Assembly: GCA_964537685.1 (NCBI GenBank)
Contig: CAZICM010000031.1
Coordinates: 48,463 to 112,462 of the forward strand
Direction: 5' to 3'
DNA from: CAZICM01 sp964537685
GTDB lineage: Bacteria > Myxococcota_A > Polyangia > Polyangiales > Polyangiaceae
DNA length: 64,000 nt
The number at the start of each line of letters is the position of its first letter. Positions within the stretch are counted from its first letter, which is position 1. The position numbers were made by a program, and so were the translations under genes. Below the pieces are notes generated by a model. It did no database searches, was not told the origin of the DNA, and saw nothing but the letters and a program-made list of their open reading frames with translations. Positions 7,622-15,937 of the stretch are shown here, in pieces.

Positions 7622-8374
7622 ATGACAGCGCCTATGTGGACACGTCCGGCGAAGCGTCCCCGGCAGGCGATCTATCCGCTGCTGGGGTCGCTGATCGGGT
7701 TTTTATCGTCGTTTGGATTGCTGTTGCTCCGTTGCCTCGATCGGCCTGAGCCTTTGAGTCTTCTGGTGCTTGAACGCGAGCTGTCGGCGGAGCGGCTGAC
7801 CTATATCTACAGCGCGGCATCGACGCTGTTGGTCTTCGTTGGCTTGGGTTTTGTGATTGGGCGCCGAAGCGATGCATTGCAAGCGGCGTCGCTGACGGAT
7901 CCCCTGACTGGGCTATGGAATCGCCGTTATTTTGAAACCCGGCTGAGCGAAGAACTTTCGCGAATTGCGCGGATGGAAGGCACGGTGGCCATTTTATTGA
8001 TTGATTTAGATCGATTAAAACAAATTAACGATCGTTATGGTCATGGGATGGGCGACCGGGCACTTCGGCGGGTAGGGGAGGGACTTCGGGAGACATGCCG
8101 GGCGATGGACATTGTGGCGCGGGTGGGCGGCGATGAATTTGCGGTGTTATTGCCGGAATCGCAGGTGGATCAGGCGATGGAGCTGGCGGAGCGGGTGAGG
8201 CTGTCGATTGAGCGGATAGAGGCGCCGGAGGGGCTGAAAACAACGGTATCGATTGGGGTTTCTGATTTGGCGCGGGCTCCGGTGAAGAGCGTTGAAGGCT
8301 TGTTTTCAAGCGCGGATAGAGCGCTCTATTCGGCGAAAACGCGGGGCAGAAATTGCGTGGCGGCGGCGCCTTGA
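7622..8374 (+). CDS. Membrane-bound diguanylate cyclase
   Basis: 250 residues. Two membrane segments occur at about residues 18-40 and 62-80, then a GGDEF domain starting at SLTDPLTGLWNRRYFE. The active site is VGGDEFAVLLP, an intact GGDEF signature, preceded five residues earlier by RAMD, an intact RxxD inhibitory I-site. The enzyme should make c-di-GMP from two GTP at the inner membrane with product feedback. The N-terminal part is too short for a recognised sensor domain. The start is uncertain because no strong ribosome site precedes ATG 7622. Confidence 0.9.
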   Translation: MTAPMWTRPAKRPRQAIYPLLGSLIGFLSSFGLLLLRCLDRPEPLSLLVLERELSAERLTYIYSAASTLLVFVGLGFVIGRRSDALQAASLTDPLTGLWNRRYFETRLSEELSRIARMEGTVAILLIDLDRLKQINDRYGHGMGDRALRRVGEGLRETCRAMDIVARVGGDEFAVLLPESQVDQAMELAERVRLSIERIEAPEGLKTTVSIGVSDLARAPVKSVEGLFSSADRALYSAKTRGRNCVAAAP

Positions 8375-8382
8375 AGCTTTGG

Positions 8383-8817
8383 TTAGGCCGCCCCGGCCTG
8401 CACAGGATTTGCCGCAAAAGCAAGGGCTTGCTGAAATTCGGCCTGGTCGGTAAAGGTCCGCAATGGAAGGCCCCGGGCAAGGCCAAATGCCCACAAGGCC
8501 GTCCCAATCATCTTTGATTTCACCAAAATTGAAGCCCTTCCACCGTGGTCGCGAAGCATAAGCAGCATCTCGGTGAGCTGCTTTCGTGTTTCTGAATCCC
8601 ATGCATTCAATTGCTCACCATCGCAGAACAAGGTGAGTTTGACGCCCTCGCTCATAGCCCTGCGGGTTGCGCCGACGATAAACGCGGCGGCGGCAGGACT
8701 CAGAACTCCTTCCGCCGTGATCACCAGCACATGAGGCGAAGCCCATCGCACACGGACTTCGCTATCACGGGCAGCCCATTGTTCTTCGGGTGTCGGTGGG
8801 TTGGCAAAATGCGCCAT
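8383..8817 (-). CDS. STAS/SpoIIAA-like protein
   Basis: 144 residues from ATG 8817 (MAHFANPPTPEEQW). The frame is open much further upstream but that part lies antisense to the PARP gene. The pattern of alternating strands and helices (VLVITAEGVLSPAAAAFIV, then LTLFCDGEQLNAWDSETR, then GGRASILVKSKMIGTAL) resembles STAS/SpoIIAA-like proteins common in Myxococcota. No catalytic motif is seen; a role in protein interaction or signalling is a guess. It is divergent from the PARP gene, with about 96 bp between starts. Confidence 0.65.
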   Translation of the reverse strand: MAHFANPPTPEEQWAARDSEVRVRWASPHVLVITAEGVLSPAAAAFIVGATRRAMSEGVKLTLFCDGEQLNAWDSETRKQLTEMLLMLRDHGGRASILVKSKMIGTALWAFGLARGLPLRTFTDQAEFQQALAFAANPVQAGAA

Positions 8818-8913
8818 CTTGGCAGAATCGCCTATTCCAAGTCTTTTTTCAATGAAAACTCGCCGGGCCTCTTGCAAGGGCATAGGCAATGGGCATAAGG
8901 TGCGGACGGCGCA

Positions 8914-10344
8914 ATGGGCAAAGTAAAAGCTTGGACACATGGTGAAGCGGGCGAGCCTAGCTTTCCCGCCGATTTTAATATTGTGAAGAAGGCGGTTTTG
9001 CAGGTCACCGACATCAAGACCAACCGCAACAAATACTACGCAATTGAGCTGCATTCGGCGGGCGGCCAATTCCGTGTCTTCACGCATTATGGGCGCACGG
9101 ACGATTTGGAAACAAATCCCGAGGCGGGTCAAAAAGAATGCCGTTACTTTAGTTCGCAGGCCGAGGCCGAGGGCGAATATCAGTCGATTTACAAGCAAAA
9201 AACATCGGCTTCGAAGGGGTATAAAGAGGTCGCGCTGGCTTCGAGCAAGATTGGTTCTCAGAAGGCGCGCGGCACGAGTTCGGGCGAGCTGGACAATAAA
9301 ACCATTCAGAAGATGGCCGCTGGCAAGGACAAGGAAAGCCAGGCTCCCGTCATCAAGCAATCGGTGCTGAATGCAGGCGTTCAAGACCTGATCAATTACA
9401 TTTACGGCGAGGCGACCAACGCGCTGACGACGACGATTGCCGCGAAGATTACGGCGCACGGCATTGAAACGCCTCTCGGTGTGCTGACGATCGGCCAAGT
9501 CGAAAAGGGCGAAATCATTCTACAAGAATTGTATCAAATCTTTAAGGGTGGCAAAAAGAATCGCAACGACGTGGTGAAGCTCACGGGTGAATTCTATTCG
9601 GCCATTCCGCACCGGATAGGGCGTAGCCGGACGGCGGTGGAAGCGAGCGTGATTGACACGATGGAAGCCTTTGAGCAGAAGCAGGAAACGCTTCAGCTTA
9701 TGAAGGACATGCTGAAGGTGAACGGCGAAGAAGGAAGCGTTTTGTTCGATCCTGAAATCGACAAGAAATACCAAGCCTTGCAGTGCGCGATCGATACCGT
9801 TCCCAGGGATGCGCCCAAATACAAAGAGCTTGAAAAGTATGTGCTGGATAGCCAAATCAAGTCGAAGAGCATTAAAGTCAAAAATATTTTTACGCTCAAG
9901 CGCGAGCAGGAATGGAATTCATTTACCAACGATATCGACAATCAGCGGCTATTGTTTCACGGGTCGCGCATAAAGAATTGGGTTGGAATTTTATCGCGTG
10001 GCATTTTATTGCCCAAGATTGTGGTGAGTCTGGGCGTAAACCGCACGGATGCGGGATGGCTGGGCAGCGGTATTTATTTTGGGGATGCCTCGTGCACAAG
10101 CGCATTTTATACCTCGGCGGGCAAGAAGAACACGCGCTTTATGGCCTTGGCCCGGGTCGCGCTCGGTAAAATGAAGGATTACCACAAGATTACCTATGGT
10201 ATTACCGAGCCGCCGCCTGGATACCATAGCTGTCATGGTGTGCGCTCAAAACCCGGCGTCAACAGCGAATTTGCCGATGATGAATATGTCATCTACCAAG
10301 GCAGGCAGCAGCGCTTGGAGTATTTGGTCGAGTTTACCCTCTAA
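8914..10344 (+). CDS. Bacterial poly(ADP-ribose) polymerase with WGR domain
   Basis: 476 residues. A WGR domain spans about residues 25-107 (YYAIEL, then FRVFTHYGRTD; W is replaced by Y). A helical PARP regulatory domain spans about 145-270 (TPLGVLTIGQVEKGEIIL and IPHRIGR are hallmarks). The catalytic domain runs from about 285 to the end, with His349 in LLFHGSR, Tyr388 in GSGIYFGD and Glu457 in DDEYVIY. This is the H-Y-E triad of true polymerising PARPs such as human PARP1, so it should transfer ADP-ribose from NAD onto proteins or nucleic-acid ends, releasing nicotinamide. WGR domains usually sense nucleic-acid breaks. It is the first gene of a co-oriented set with macrodomain, HEAT and SWIM genes. 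Confidence 0.95.
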   Translation: MGKVKAWTHGEAGEPSFPADFNIVKKAVLQVTDIKTNRNKYYAIELHSAGGQFRVFTHYGRTDDLETNPEAGQKECRYFSSQAEAEGEYQSIYKQKTSASKGYKEVALASSKIGSQKARGTSSGELDNKTIQKMAAGKDKESQAPVIKQSVLNAGVQDLINYIYGEATNALTTTIAAKITAHGIETPLGVLTIGQVEKGEIILQELYQIFKGGKKNRNDVVKLTGEFYSAIPHRIGRSRTAVEASVIDTMEAFEQKQETLQLMKDMLKVNGEEGSVLFDPEIDKKYQALQCAIDTVPRDAPKYKELEKYVLDSQIKSKSIKVKNIFTLKREQEWNSFTNDIDNQRLLFHGSRIKNWVGILSRGILLPKIVVSLGVNRTDAGWLGSGIYFGDASCTSAFYTSAGKKNTRFMALARVALGKMKDYHKITYGITEPPPGYHSCHGVRSKPGVNSEFADDEYVIYQGRQQRLEYLVEFTL

Positions 10345-10368
10345 AGCTTTCAGGAGCATGGTTTTCGC

Positions 10369-11190
10369 ATGAGCGTCAAAGTCGTTCTCGTGGATATCAA
10401 TCCCAAAATGGTTAAAGCCTGGCGCGATACCTTCGAGGAGAATCCCGAAGTAGAAATCGTCCAGGGATCGATGCTCGATCAGCGGGTGGATGCCTGGGTT
10501 TCGCCGACCAATAGCTATGGCAATATGGATGGCGGGCTCGATGCGGTCATTAAGAATAATTTGGGCCAGAAAATCGAGCAGGCTGTTAAAAAATGCATTG
10601 CCGATCGCTTTGGGAGCACGCTTCCTGTGGGTCATGCGACATGCGTGCCTACGGGGCGCCAAAAGCCCGGTTATTTAATTTCCACGCCCACAATGGTGAA
10701 ATCGTCCGAGGATATCAGCGATTCATTAAATGTGGCGCTGGCGTGCGCGGCGGCATTTCAAGCCGTTCATATGCAAAATGCAAAAGATGCAAATAGCATT
10801 CAATCGGTGGCGCTTCCTGGATTGGGGGCGAATACAGGGCGGGTTCCTGCGGAGATTTGCGCCGATTTAATGTGGACGGCTTACAATATGTTCCGCGAGC
10901 ATGCCTTTAGCGATTTTAAAGAGATGCGAAAGGCGCTGGAGGAAGAGCTGGGCGATTTGGGGCCGGCTGAAGCTAAACCGCTGAAAATGGCGGCGGTTGC
11001 GGCGGCGGCGGGCGGCGCTTCCAAGGCGGCCAAGAGCGGCGCCAAGCCTTCTCAAAAGGCTTCGGATGAGGACTTCGACGATCATGACGATATGGAGGAC
11101 GACGACGATTTCGATGATAGCGAAGGCGGCGAGTCCGATGATGAAGACGATGAGGATAACGACGACGAGGATTTCGACGATCACCACTAG
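10369..11190 (+). CDS. Macrodomain protein with acidic tail
   Basis: 273 residues starting 24 bp after the PARP stop. The macrodomain covers about residues 1-190: VDAWVSPTNSYGNMDGGLD carries the Asn and Gly-rich adenosine/ribose loop, and VALPGLGANTGRVP the phosphate loop. Macrodomains bind or hydrolyse ADP-ribose, PAR or O-acetyl-ADP-ribose; the partner is presumably the upstream PARP product. From about residue 235 the protein is almost purely Asp/Glu with a few His, a disordered acidic tail that could mimic nucleic acid or engage basic proteins. Whether it is an eraser or only a reader cannot be told by eye. Confidence 0.92.
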   Translation: MSVKVVLVDINPKMVKAWRDTFEENPEVEIVQGSMLDQRVDAWVSPTNSYGNMDGGLDAVIKNNLGQKIEQAVKKCIADRFGSTLPVGHATCVPTGRQKPGYLISTPTMVKSSEDISDSLNVALACAAAFQAVHMQNAKDANSIQSVALPGLGANTGRVPAEICADLMWTAYNMFREHAFSDFKEMRKALEEELGDLGPAEAKPLKMAAVAAAAGGASKAAKSGAKPSQKASDEDFDDHDDMEDDDDFDDSEGGESDDEDDEDNDDEDFDDHH

Positions 11191-11211
11191 AACCTGATAA
11201 AAGGTGCCGCC

Positions 11212-13821
11212 GTGCCCGAGTTGCCTAAAATTCATTTGTTTAGAAATCAAGGCCCCGATCGGATTGCGATCGTATCGGTTCAGCCCGCGACGGAAGCGGG
11301 TCACTATCTCATTCAAGTGCTGAGAGGGCCAAAACGGGGAAAACTCACGGCGGCAGGCACATTTGGCCCTGTACCCGAGGCTCTGGTGGCCGAGCGTTAC
11401 AGTGGTGTTGTTGCATCGCTTCGTATTGAGCAATTCCGCACGGCCGGCTTTTATTCATGCATTCAATTGCTGAAGCACAAAAGGGCTTCAGTCAGGGCGA
11501 GAGCGGCGCTTCGGCTTGGATATATGCGCGAGCCCGATGCGGTTCAGCCGATTTTAGATGCAATGCCCAGCGCCGTCGATGATGTGTGTTCGATGGTGGA
11601 TGCGCTGGGTATGCTGGGCGATATCAAGCCGGCGGCGGTGATTCGCCAATATGCGGCGCGCAAGCTGTTATCGAGAAGGCGTTCGGGAGCCGAGGCTTTG
11701 CGGAATTTAGGCGATGCCGAGGGCCTGGCCGAGGTGAAAAACCGCGCGCTGGAAAGGCTTGCCGCCAATATAAAAGAAGAGCTTGGCCATTTGGATGCGC
11801 TGCCTTCCGATACATCGCCTAAGGTATTGGAAGAAAAATCCAAGAAATTGATCGATGCGGTGATGGCCTCTCCCTTAAAAGATAGGGGTTTGGTGATCGA
11901 CACGCTCTATGAAATTGGAACGCCCGCGGCCGTTTGCGCGGCGCTTTTGGCTATTCAGAAGAGTGCTTTCGATCTGCCGCATTTATGGCGTTATGCCAAA
12001 AGCGTCCTAAAACGGGCGGCTTTGCGGCGCGATTTTAAAACCTTTGGCGCGCTCGCCCATGCCATTGAGCGCAAGGGCCGCCAAAATGCCGCGGGCACGA
12101 TGGCCAAGGTGAAATCGGGCTACGATGGCAATGAAAAACAGGTGAGGGTCTTCGGGCGGACCACCCAGAATTATTTAAGGCGCTATGTCTGGCGGTATTT
12201 AAGGCGCCTCGCCAAATATTCTCCCAAATCCTATGCGCACGCGGCGGCCGAAGTGCTTGTGCATTACGGCGAAGAAGATATGGGCGCGCCGAGCGGACGT
12301 TTTCCGGCCGTTGCTCAATGCTATGCCCTTGTGCGCATTCTTTATGGGGGAGGGCAGCGTTTTGAATTGCAGAGCCGCAAGATGCTCTTTCGGCTGCGCC
12401 AGGGTAAATCGGCTTCGCCGCCTCAAAATGTCCGCGAAGAGGCTTTTCCCTCGCTATGGGATGAAGAGCCCCGGGCATATCTCCGGGTCCTGTCGGCTTC
12501 GAAATTAACAGCCGTTCATGCCTTTGCCGCGCCCAGGCTGGCGGGAGCCAATAATCCTCTGGCGAAGGTATTGCACGAAGCGAGCGCCGATGAACTGATA
12601 GCTATGCTCGATGCCCCTTACGATCCAACCATTGCGCTGAGCACGCGGGAATTGGCCCGCCGTTTCGATCCCGAGCATCCCGATTATGAATTGATGCTCA
12701 AGCTTTTATCGCAAAGCCGCCCAAGTCCCCGCGAATTGGGCCAAACATGGCTTCGCCTGACGGCCGCCAAATGGACGCGCGAATTAAATTGGGCCGTGAC
12801 TTTCTTAAAAATTCCCGAAGGCTCATCCCGCACGCTGGCGGTAGAACTTCTGGGCGCGAATTTAGCCGGCGCAGGCGCAGAAGCGAGGCAAAGGCTGGCC
12901 GAGCATATTCTCGCGGCGCTTCGCATTCCCGAGAAAAGCGAGGGAGAGCACGATGCCTTGGGCAGGGTGGCGCGTATGGCGCTGCTTCATGAATTGGCCA
13001 ATATGCTCAATACAAGCGAATTGCTTGCCTTTATACGCGCGGGTTCCTCGGCGGCCAAGGCCGTCGCCGGTGAAGTGCTATCGCTGCGGCCTCAAGCGCT
13101 TGGGGAAGTGGGCACAGAACAGGTGATGGCGCTGGCCCAGCATGATGTAATGGCGGTTCGCGCGGCCGCGCGCTCATTGATGCGGGGCGCTGTCAATGAA
13201 TTGAAAAGCAATCCCGATTTATTGTTTATGCTCGTGGAGAGCGATTGGGAGGACACAAGGGGATTTGCCTTTGATTTAATCCGCACCGAAATTGGTGTAG
13301 AAACGCTTGGATTGGCCGGCGTCATTGGCTTATGCGATTCCAATCGTGTGGATGTGCAAAACGTTGGAAAAGAACTCGTGGTGCGGCATTTACAAGAGGG
13401 GCGGGAAGGCAAGCCGGGCGGACTGCCCGCGGAGGATGTGCTGGTGCGGCTTATTCAGCATCCCCATCCGAATATGCGGGGATTTGCTCTGGATTTAGCC
13501 GTTCAATACCTAGGCGCTGGGGCGGGCGAGCTGGCAAAAATCGAACCTTTATGCCGGGCGATTCTCTTTGAACTTTGGCCATCGCAGCGCACCAAACACA
13601 AGGTGCTGGACTTTTTGGCCGAGCGGGGCCTACAAGATGAAGACCAGGCCAAACAGAGCTCAAAGCTCTTGAGCGCGTATATCGGAACCCAGGGCCGCGC
13701 CGATTTTGAACGGGTGATGGAAGCTTTGGTTCGAATACAACTGGAATATCCATCGGTATCATCGGCGATTAAGCTCATGGATAGTCCGCTGGGAGCGGCT
13801 GAACAGAAAGGCGCAGCATGA
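11212..13821 (+). CDS. Large HEAT-repeat protein with possible WGR-like N-terminus
   Basis: 869 residues from GTG 11212, with AAGG about 6 nt upstream. From about residue 85 it is built of HEAT/armadillo-like helical pairs (RASVRARAALRLGYMREPDA; further repeats to the C-terminus, for example PHPNMRGFALDLAVQYLG). Residues about 10-80 (RIAIVSVQPATEAGHYLIQV, then AGTFGPVPEAL and RIEQFRTAGF) loosely follow a WGR-domain layout but lack the W-G-R core, so that call is tentative. It probably acts as a scaffold. In E. coli the yeh cluster pairs a large WGR/MolR protein with a SWIM protein, a similar pairing to this gene and the next. Its stop overlaps the next start (ATGA). Confidence 0.85.
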   Translation: MPELPKIHLFRNQGPDRIAIVSVQPATEAGHYLIQVLRGPKRGKLTAAGTFGPVPEALVAERYSGVVASLRIEQFRTAGFYSCIQLLKHKRASVRARAALRLGYMREPDAVQPILDAMPSAVDDVCSMVDALGMLGDIKPAAVIRQYAARKLLSRRRSGAEALRNLGDAEGLAEVKNRALERLAANIKEELGHLDALPSDTSPKVLEEKSKKLIDAVMASPLKDRGLVIDTLYEIGTPAAVCAALLAIQKSAFDLPHLWRYAKSVLKRAALRRDFKTFGALAHAIERKGRQNAAGTMAKVKSGYDGNEKQVRVFGRTTQNYLRRYVWRYLRRLAKYSPKSYAHAAAEVLVHYGEEDMGAPSGRFPAVAQCYALVRILYGGGQRFELQSRKMLFRLRQGKSASPPQNVREEAFPSLWDEEPRAYLRVLSASKLTAVHAFAAPRLAGANNPLAKVLHEASADELIAMLDAPYDPTIALSTRELARRFDPEHPDYELMLKLLSQSRPSPRELGQTWLRLTAAKWTRELNWAVTFLKIPEGSSRTLAVELLGANLAGAGAEARQRLAEHILAALRIPEKSEGEHDALGRVARMALLHELANMLNTSELLAFIRAGSSAAKAVAGEVLSLRPQALGEVGTEQVMALAQHDVMAVRAAARSLMRGAVNELKSNPDLLFMLVESDWEDTRGFAFDLIRTEIGVETLGLAGVIGLCDSNRVDVQNVGKELVVRHLQEGREGKPGGLPAEDVLVRLIQHPHPNMRGFALDLAVQYLGAGAGELAKIEPLCRAILFELWPSQRTKHKVLDFLAERGLQDEDQAKQSSKLLSAYIGTQGRADFERVMEALVRIQLEYPSVSSAIKLMDSPLGAAEQKGAA

Positions 13822-15515
13822 TTGTCGAGCTTCGCTATTCAGGGCAGAGCGCCATTATCAATGGCCTGAATTATTCGCATGTGGCCTTTGCGACGAATAC
13901 GCTGCGAAAAGCGTCGTTTTTAGAGGGCGAGCTGACGCAGCCGGTCCTGTTCCGGGAAGCGCTTGGGGCTTTGTACACGGTTGTCGTGAGCGATTACAAA
14001 TACCGCCCCCGCGATCGGCTTGAATTCAGGGCATGGCTCGAGGAGCAGGATAGAAAATTCCTTGCGAATTTAGGATTCAAGAGCCAGCAGGCGCGCCAAA
14101 AAATGGAAGCCTTAGAAGTGAGGCTCGCGGAATTGGATGAAGCGAGGCGCCAGCGATTAAAGCCTTTTGAAAAGGCGAGGCGGGCTTTTTTTGATTATGC
14201 CTATGAAACCGAATACGAGCTTGAATACCTGCTCGATCCGGTGATTACGGTGCATCCGGACGAGGTATTTTTCGAGGCATTTTCAAAGGATGAAAGCTCG
14301 TATGCGAGGCTTGGTGCAAGCTATGAGGTCTTTGAGAAGCTGGGCGCCTTTGAATGCGGCACGACCAATATCGACTTTAGTTCGAAGCTGCATGGCCAGC
14401 TCGACAGGATGAGAACCTACAGGAAGACGCGCTTTGATATCGATCCCGGCGGGTTTTCGGTGAGCACATCCGAAGGCGATTATCACAAGGAAAAGAAAAT
14501 AGATTTGCCCGATAGTTGGGTGAAGGGCTTTTTACAAGTGCACGCGGCGATGTCGATGTCGCTGACCCAATTTAAAATGGCGCCGGTCGATTTATTTAAT
14601 ATCTGCCGTTTCTTAAGGCGTCATAAAGCCCGCCGTTCTCCCCGGGCGCTGCGCTATGAACTCGTCCCCGGGAAAAAGCCCCGCGCCGTGATTGAGCCTT
14701 ATGAGCATTCGGTTGAAATTACCGGCGCCGCGCCTTATCAAGGCGACAAACCCGTATCCATACGCACCTGGGGCCGCGATCGCCTGCAGACCTTGGCGAG
14801 ATTGTTGCCCGTGGCCGATCGCATTGACGTGTATTTGGCCGGCTTTGGATTGCCAAGCATGTATGTGATGAAGTTCGGGCCTTTTAATTTTACCCTGGCT
14901 TTATCGGGCTGGACAGATAACGACTGGACGGGTGGCGCGAAATTCAATCTGTTGACCAGGCGCTTGTCGGCCACGGCATCCGAATTGATGAGCACCTATG
15001 ACGCATTGCTCGCGGTGAGGCGCAGCACGGATACATCGCTCTCGCAGGCGACGGGTTTGGGCGTCGAAAAGACGAGGAGCGCGCTTTCGTATCTATGTCA
15101 AGTGGGCCGCGCTATTTATGACCTATCGGGCAACGTCTATCGCCACCGCGACTTGTTTATCGAACCATTTTCGGTCAAAGAAGCCCAAGCAGCGCTCAAA
15201 CCGCAGGCTGAAGATCAAGGCAACGAAGAAGCCAAAAAAGCCCGCGCGATTTTTGAATCCGACCGCGTGCGCATTATCGCGAGGCGCAAAGTCGCCCAAG
15301 GCTTTAAAGTCTCCGGCAGCGCCAAGGGCGTCGACAATCATCGCGTACGCCCGCTGATTTTTGTTGACCACGAAGGCAAAATCATCGAAGCCACATGTAC
15401 CTGTCCATTTTTTGAAAAGTATAAGTTGACCCGCGGACCTTGCGAGCATACCCTCGCGCTCCGCTTGGCTCACATGAGCCGTCTCGAGGACGCGGATACG
15501 CCTGAAGACAACTAA
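13818..15515 (+). CDS. SWIM zinc-finger protein
   Basis: 565 residues, translationally coupled to the HEAT gene by a 4-bp overlap. Most of the protein is unfamiliar: a charged coiled region near residues 80-120 (QKMEALEVRLAELDEARRQR) and a mixed alpha/beta middle. Near the C-terminus CTCPFFEKYKLTRGPCEHTL gives the CxC...CxH zinc ligands of a SWIM finger, a module that binds DNA or proteins. It is the last gene before an intrinsic terminator at 15576 and the retron RNA. A DNA-damage or defence adaptor role is inferred from the PARP context. Confidence 0.85.
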   Translation: MIVELRYSGQSAIINGLNYSHVAFATNTLRKASFLEGELTQPVLFREALGALYTVVVSDYKYRPRDRLEFRAWLEEQDRKFLANLGFKSQQARQKMEALEVRLAELDEARRQRLKPFEKARRAFFDYAYETEYELEYLLDPVITVHPDEVFFEAFSKDESSYARLGASYEVFEKLGAFECGTTNIDFSSKLHGQLDRMRTYRKTRFDIDPGGFSVSTSEGDYHKEKKIDLPDSWVKGFLQVHAAMSMSLTQFKMAPVDLFNICRFLRRHKARRSPRALRYELVPGKKPRAVIEPYEHSVEITGAAPYQGDKPVSIRTWGRDRLQTLARLLPVADRIDVYLAGFGLPSMYVMKFGPFNFTLALSGWTDNDWTGGAKFNLLTRRLSATASELMSTYDALLAVRRSTDTSLSQATGLGVEKTRSALSYLCQVGRAIYDLSGNVYRHRDLFIEPFSVKEAQAALKPQAEDQGNEEAKKARAIFESDRVRIIARRKVAQGFKVSGSAKGVDNHRVRPLIFVDHEGKIIEATCTCPFFEKYKLTRGPCEHTLALRLAHMSRLEDADTPEDN

Positions 15516-15575
15516 AAAAGACGAGAAGACCACAGGAGGGCACAGCAGAAGCGCAGCGGCAAGAGTTTGAATTTA

Positions 15576-15598
15576 GCTTGAAAACAAGCGTTTTTTTT
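15576..15598 (+). terminator. Intrinsic terminator between the SWIM gene and retron RNA
   Basis: GCTTG (15576-15580), AAAA loop, CAAGC (15585-15589), then G and eight T (15591-15598). This is a short but textbook rho-independent terminator placed 60 bp after the SWIM stop, suggesting the PARP-SWIM transcript can end before the retron. Confidence 0.7.
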
Positions 15599-15625
15599 GA
15601 ATCGTTTTTTTTGAAATTTGATAAT
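15597..15625 (+). promoter_or_regulatory. Predicted retron promoter
   Basis: TTGAAT at 15597-15602 and GATAAT at 15620-15625 are separated by exactly 17 bp, matching the sigma-70 consensus at 4/6 and 5/6 positions. Initiation would fall near 15631, within the a1 repeat, a sensible 5' end for a retron primary transcript. A second T8 tract lies in the spacer. Confidence 0.6.
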
Positions 15626-15875
15626 CGATCGGAATCGGGGAACGAGCGGCGGCGACTTAGCAAATGTGCGGCGTTACGCCGTGCTGGCCTTCATGCCTGA
15701 CATTCGTCACGCGCCCGTTCTCCATCGCGTAGTAGCCGGTAGCGCAGCCGCATGCTGGGTGGTGCCCTCCGGGCCCCGCGGCATCGCGCTACCGGCTACT
15801 ACGCTAACAGTTGAACGAGCACGTCCTGCGACTGTTCGTAAATGCGCTGTTCGTTCCCCGATTTCGGTTGATTAT
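15621..15875 (+). ncRNA. Predicted retron msr-msd RNA
   Basis: The segments 15621-15645 (a1) and 15851-15875 (a2) pair over 25 nt when folded as RNA: 22 Watson-Crick pairs and three G.U wobbles, including the core TCGGGGAACGA with TCGTTCCCCGA. An AGC at 15645-15647, at the end of a1, is the expected place for the branching guanosine (candidate G15646). A msr-like hairpin lies at 15668-15682 (GCGGCG-TTA-CGCCGT). The msd has a perfect 19-bp inverted repeat: GCGTAGTAGCCGGTAGCGC at 15727-15745 and its complement at 15786-15804, with a further GCCGC/GCGGC stem inside. Position just upstream of a retron-type RT makes this convincing. The msDNA would be of the order of 130-160 nt, similar to myxobacterial msDNAs; exact ends are inference. 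Confidence 0.88.
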
Positions 15876-15937
15876 GAACACCCGCTGCTATCGCCGGCGG
15901 ATTGCCAGCCCAGTCATAACGATCAATAGAGCGAGAT

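Noticed and set aside
7360..7749. 129-residue plus-strand frame upstream of the diguanylate cyclase
   Set aside because: Overlaps the GGDEF gene start in another frame and resembles no protein.
8818..9498. Long N-terminal extension of the STAS-like protein
   Set aside because: It is antisense to the PARP coding region; ATG 8817 gives a compact domain.
15727..15804. IS end or simple terminator formed by the 19-bp inverted repeat
   Set aside because: No transposase, no T-tract after the stem, and the a1/a2 repeats plus adjacent RT fit a retron msd far better.
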